From assembly GCA_965153455.1 (NCBI GenBank), contig OZ234498.1, positions 13,950,001 through 14,014,000 of the forward strand: a DNA stretch of 64,000 bases, written 5' to 3'. Origin of the DNA: Sphagnum compactum. Lineage: Eukaryota; Bryophyta; Sphagnopsida; Sphagnales. A program made the translations under genes and the position numbers. Below, piece after piece: positions 59,487 through 64,000 of this stretch (its first letter is position 1; every line of letters starts with the position of its first letter). The notes below the pieces were generated by a model that was not told the DNA's origin, ran no database searches, and worked only from the letters and a program-made list of their open reading frames with translations.

Positions 59487-62400
59487 ATGAGGAAAGAGAG
59501 TGTATGGTTACCCGAGGAGTCGTTTCAGTCGTTTCCCAACTACAGAAGGTCGTTGTTAGCAACTCCGCAAAGACTGAGGAACAGGATTCTGTCACGAGCA
59601 AATCTGCAGGAAGAGGTGGAGATGAAGGCTCGCAGCAAAGTCGGGATGAAGCGGACTCTGAACTGGTGGGATCTGATGTGGTTCGGCTTGGGTGCTGTGA
59701 TCGGAGCGGGTATCTTCGTCATCACAGGACAGGAAGCTAACGGAACAGGAGGACCCGCCATCATCATCTCTTACGGACTCGCTGGAGCCTCCGCCATGCT
59801 CTCTGTCTTTTGCTATACCGAGTTCGCCGTCGAGATCCCTGTTGCTGGTAAGCAACCTTGTTTTCTTTCTTCATGGTAGAGACATTGTGATGCACCCAGA
59901 AACCAACGGGCCAAAGTTTGGTATTCCTACATTCTAAGGTCATTTGGAGAACCTTTTGTTGGCTCTGCCCTTCAGGGTAGAGATATTGTGATGCACCCAG
60001 AAACGGACCAAAGTTTGGTACCCCTACACATACATTCTAGGCTCATCTGGAGTCCACTATAGAAACATTTTGAGCATAACTGAAGGATCCATCCATTTGG
60101 GCTTCACCATGCTAACCACCATGTGTTTCCAATTTTAGTATGTTCTTCAATATTTATCATCTTTATGATTGTCATTTCAAGTGCAGAGCCATTATGCAAT
60201 GAGCTGCTGCTTGTTGAGACATTGTGATGCACCCAAAAACTGTGGGCCAAAGTTTGGTATCCCTACATTCTAGGGTCATGTGGAGTCTTCTACTATAGAA
60301 ACATTTCATTTGGGTATATCTGAAGGAACCTCCATTTGGGCTTCAACATGCTAACCACTTTCAAGGGCAGAAGCCATTATGTGGCAAGCTGCTCATTGAC
60401 ACATTGTGATGCACCAAGAAACAAGGCCAAAGTTTGGTATCCCTACATTTTAGGGTCATGTGGAGTCTTCGACTAAAGTAACATTTCATTCTGGCATAAA
60501 TGAAGGATCCACTTGGGTTTCACCATGCTAACCACCCATGTGTTTCCAATTTAGTATGTAGAATACATGTCATCCCTATGGATGTCGTTTCAAGGGTAGA
60601 GGTATTATGTGATGAGTTAGCCTTGCTTGTTTTTCTCCTTTCTTCTTCCCCGGTCTTCTTGTTTCTTTGGAATTAAGTTGGGCAGGGTTCACATCATTGT
60701 TTTATTTTGCAAAAATCACTCTTTGTTGCCTCTTCCCTTTATGCCTCTTCCCTAGAGAAAATGGGCCAAAGTTTACTATCCCTACATTTTAGGGTCATTT
60801 GGAGGTCTTTGTAGAAACATTTCTGGCGAAACTGAAGGGATCTGCTTCGGCTTCACCATGCTAACTGCCATGTGTTTCCAATTTTGTATTGTGAATATTT
60901 ATCATCCTCATGGATGTCATTTAAATGGTGGAGCTGTTATGCAATGAGTACCTTGTTTTCAACAAGTGTCTCATTGGAAAACCTTGGAGTGCTTTACACA
61001 TAGGAGGAAGGGCTTCTAATTGGTTCCTTCCTGCTGTTGAGAGGGTAGCAAGGCCATTAGGCTGAGTTGATGTTGTCAAAACAAGAAGAGACTGATAGGG
61101 AGCCCTTCTCCCTCTAAGAAGCATACAATTTTTTTCCTCACCCTGTTTTCAGAAAGAGTAATCTTACCCTTTGTTAGAGACTGGTGCTAGGTTGTTGGGC
61201 ATCTTAGGAAGTTGGAAGAGACCAATAGTGACTGTACAAAACCCAAAGAAAATTAAGGTTTAGTTGTGCAGGAGAAGGGACCTAAATATACAAAACAAAG
61301 AACATTTGTGGTTCTTTACTTCTAGGAGAGAAGGGCTTCCATAATGGCCTTGCTAGTATCTGGAAGCAGGAGTCGATCACATTGCATCCCCTTTCCTACA
61401 TAAATAAACATACAATTGTTTTTGGTGCCAAAAGGAATTCAGTATTTTCTAAGAGACCAGTCCTAGTCTGTTGGGTATCTTACAAAATCGCAATTGACCA
61501 ATAGCAACTGTACAAAACCAAAAGAAACCTTGCAATTCTTTTTTTGGGATGAGCACTTTCTGATTTTGCTCAATGATAGGAAATGGTGTACTATCACTCA
61601 AGTCTCAGGGGCTCTTTTTTTTTTTCCCTTTGGAGCAAAACCACCTTGTTTAGGGTCAACGAAAATTTATTGAATCCTGCATCATGTCAAGGAATTGAGG
61701 CAAATCTCAAGTTAGCCTTCTAAAACATTCTCAATAGGATGCTTGAGCTTAAGGAGATATTCTTGAGAGGGGGGTGGTAGGATTTTGGAGTCAGGACAAA
61801 TTTTGGGTTGCGAAATTGAGTTGGAAACAAAGTGATGAGTGGATTGTGGCTTATGGATGTAGGTGGGTCTTTCGCCTATTTACGAGTCGAGTTAGGCGAC
61901 TTCATTGCTTTTATCGGCGCAGGAAACATTGTACTTGAATACATTGTCGGGGGTGCAGCAGTTGCACGTGGTTGGACCTCCTACTTTGCAACCCTTATCA
62001 ACAAAGAGTCATCACAAGTTCGAATATTGACCAACCTCCAAACTGGCTACAATCAACTTGACCCAATTGCAGTAGGGATTCTCCTTGCCACTGGGGCAAT
62101 TGCAATTTGGAGCACACAGGGCACTTCCTACCTCAACTGGATTGCTACACTTGTCAACATGTTGATCATTGCCTTCATCATCATTGCAGGTCTCGCACAT
62201 GCAAAAGCAGAGAATTACAAACCATTTCTACCCTATGGTGTTCGGGGGATCTTCAGTGCAGCATCTGTGCTCTTCTTTTCCTACTTAGGTTTTGATGCCG
62301 TATCAACAATGGCAGAAGAAACCAAAAACCCAGGACGGGATATTCCTATTGGGTTACTTGGCTCAATGACAATATGCATGGTTGTGTATGTTCTCATGGC

Positions 62401-63484
62401 ACTCACCTTGTGCTTGATGGTGCCAACATCTGAGATAAGCAAAGATGCTGCCTTCTCAACAGCATTTCAAACAGTTGGCATGAATTGGGCAAAATATGTG
62501 GTTGCTCTTGGAGCTTTGAAGGGGATTACTACAGTGTTGCTTGTAAGTGCAGTTGGGCAAGCCCGATACCTTACACATATTGCCCGCACTCATCTCATCC
62601 CACCTTGGTTTGCTCTTGTCAACAAACGAACACAAACTCCTGCCAATGCAACGGCAACTATGGTACTGGCAACTGCGATCATTGCCTTCTTCACTGAGCT
62701 AGACATCCTTGGCAATTTACTTTCACTGAGTAGCCTCTTCATCTTCTTCCTCGTTGCAGTTGGCATTCTTGTACGTCGGTATTATATTCCTGGAGTAACT
62801 ACAAGAAAGAATGGAATCCTCTTTGTCACATTCCTCTCCATCATTATCGGTTCTTCAATTGTGATTGCAGCCTACTGGGGTTTGAGTGCAAAGGGCTGGA
62901 TATTGTATGCAGTTTTTGTACCTGTTTGGTTCTTGGGCACCTTAGGCTTGGCTGTATTTGTCCCCCAAGTGCGGACCCCAATGATATGGGGCGTTCCACT
63001 TGTGCCGTGGGTTCCATCTCTATCAGTGGCTCTCAACATGTTCCTTCTTGGAACCCTTGACAAATTATCTTTCATTCGGTTTGGAATCTGGACCGCTGTG
63101 ATTTTAGTATACTATTTCTTGTTTGGCCTTCATGCTTCATATGACACAGCAATCAACCAGAAGAGGGAGCTTGCACAGTACAAGCTGGAAGAGGCAGAGG
63201 AGGGTCAAAACTCGAAAACTGTCAAACCTGCAACACAACTGATGAACACAATCCCTACACCACAAGGGATGAACACTATTCCTACACCACAAGGGATGAA
63301 CACAATCCCTGCACCCCAAGAGATGAACACAATCCCTGCACCCCAAGAGATGAACACAATACCTGTGCCACAAGAGAACACAATACCTGTACCGCAAGAG
63401 ATGACCACGATCCCTTTGGCACAAGAGGTGGATACGGTCCCTGTGGCACAAGAGCTGAACACAATCCCTTCACATCGGCCTTGA
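59487..63484 (+). CDS. Cationic amino acid transporter (CAT1/5/8-like), two exons
   Basis: An integral membrane permease of the APC superfamily that moves cationic amino acids (and in some relatives other amino acids), typically across plasma or vacuolar membranes. Exon 1 is 59487-59847 (donor GTAAGC), exon 2 is 61863-63484; the phase-1 join restores VAGGSFAYLR. Product: 660 residues. About 60 cytosolic N-terminal residues precede TM1, which carries GAVIGAGIF (69-77). Then come SAMLSVFCYTEFAVEIPVAG (102-121), GNIVLEYIVGGAAVARGW, the loop AEETKNPGRDIPIG (271-284), GQARYLTHIARTHLIPPW and IWGVPLVPWVPS near the C-terminal membrane spans. About 14 hydrophobic segments are visible. The sequence is closest, from memory, to the Arabidopsis CAT1/CAT5/CAT8 clade. 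Unusually, residues 581-660 are nine tandem 9-residue repeats. The 2.0-kb intron is filled with tandem repeats. Confidence 0.92.
59881..60960 (+). repeat. Tandem repeats of about 100-240 bp in the transporter intron
   Basis: Units begin near 59881, 59981, 60217 and 60400 with 'acattgtgatgcaccca'. They continue 'ggccaaagtttggta-ccctacatt', 'agggtcat-tggag', 'tgaagga-cca', 'catgctaacca', 'gtgtttccaattt'. A later unit (about 60760-60950) lacks the opening words. The units vary in length through internal deletion. The array lies wholly inside the intron. Confidence 0.8.
63242..63481 (+). repeat. 27-bp coding repeat: nine copies of MNTIPxPQE
   Basis: In-frame repeats at the very C-terminus of the transporter: MNTIPTPQG twice, MNTIPAPQE twice, MNTIPVPQE, NTIPVPQE (one codon lost), MTTIPLAQE, VDTVPVAQE, LNTIPSHRP. 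Neighbouring copies are almost identical in DNA while outer ones have diverged, as expected for recent slippage. The stop codon follows at 63482. Confidence 0.9.
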
Positions 63485-64000
63485 GCGAGTGGAGCAAGGC
63501 TAGATTCATGTATTGATCCCCATTGTTTGATAAAAGATGTAAAGTTTGTTTTGCCTCTATAGACATGTCCAGAAACAAAGACATTGCAGAACTGATGTAA
63601 TCTTGCAGCTTGATATGCAGCTCTAATTGTTACGCGCATTGTTGTGTTGATGTTGTGGATGGTGGCTGCACAAACTAGCTTGTGAAGTCTCTTGGTTCCT
63701 TGACAACTGAGAAGAGTCAGAAGCAGAAGATGTACCTTATAGCTCTCAGGTGAAAGTCAAGAGCAAAGGGTTCTCTTTTTTTCTAGCCAGAAAAGAGGGA
63801 GAATAAACCCTAGAGTTTCCAAGAGTTGAATTGAGGTTGCAAGATTCCACTTATGGATATTTTTTGGTGAATATTTTCTACAGGACTACTGGAACAAACA
63901 GGTTTTCCGACATGAGTATTCAAGCCAAAATTGTGAAGCTGTACATGTCCTAAACATTCATCATCTTTGTCCATGACAGTTACCTGAACAAATTCTAGCA
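63485..64000 (+). other. 3' flank of the transporter gene
   Basis: Probably includes the 3' UTR. No second gene is visible before the window ends. Reverse-strand frames overlapping the repeat tail are shadows of it. Confidence 0.5.

Noticed and set aside
63137-63639. Minus-strand frames of 100-144 codons over the transporter C-terminus
   Set aside because: Antisense shadows of the 27-bp coding repeat.

Overview
This window is nuclear DNA from a land plant with a large, repeat-rich genome. It is strongly AT-rich, has very few genes, and the genes it has are split by GT-AG introns. Two proteins are typical plant paralogues: an Fpg/MutM-type DNA glycosylase with a long charged tail, and a cationic amino acid transporter of the CAT1/CAT5/CAT8 type. 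A third short gene looks like a conserved plant protein of unknown function. The repeats include two decayed 'zinc finger protein 862-like' (DUF4371/hAT-type) copies and a Helentron-like element. I associate these mainly with gymnosperms and non-seed plants, but that placement is inference and the species cannot be fixed from here.

Layout. 1-7 kb: AT-rich intergenic DNA with a degenerate satellite and small inverted-repeat elements. 7-8.7 kb: GT/GA/CT microsatellites, then a two-exon gene (8007-8700). 8.7-21 kb: intergenic, with a MITE family, a minus-strand Ty1/copia pol fossil (about 10690-11935) and a plus-strand hAT-like fossil (about 14325-17168). 21.2-24.6 kb: the ten-exon FPG gene. 24.6-36.1 kb: small repeats, a MITE pair (one copy carries a nested retroposon), a CpG-rich patch and a large foldback element. 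37-39.1 kb: a second hAT-like fossil on the minus strand. 40-48.2 kb: satellites and a diverged ~2 kb direct duplication. 48.8-53.3 kb: a decayed minus-strand Helentron-like element with OTU, PIF1 helicase and endonuclease modules. 53.5-56 kb: AT-rich satellites split by a 916-bp solo LTR with target-site duplication. 56.7-57.5 kb: dispersed repeats. 58.5-63.5 kb: the two-exon amino acid transporter gene.

The three genes show no operon-like or pathway link. They act separately: DNA base-excision repair in the nucleus or organelles, amino acid transport in membranes, and an unknown role. Most of the window records transposon insertion and decay. No CRISPR array, rRNA gene or convincing tRNA gene was seen. 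Exon boundaries were set by eye from reading-frame continuity, splice dinucleotides and remembered family sequences, not from transcripts.
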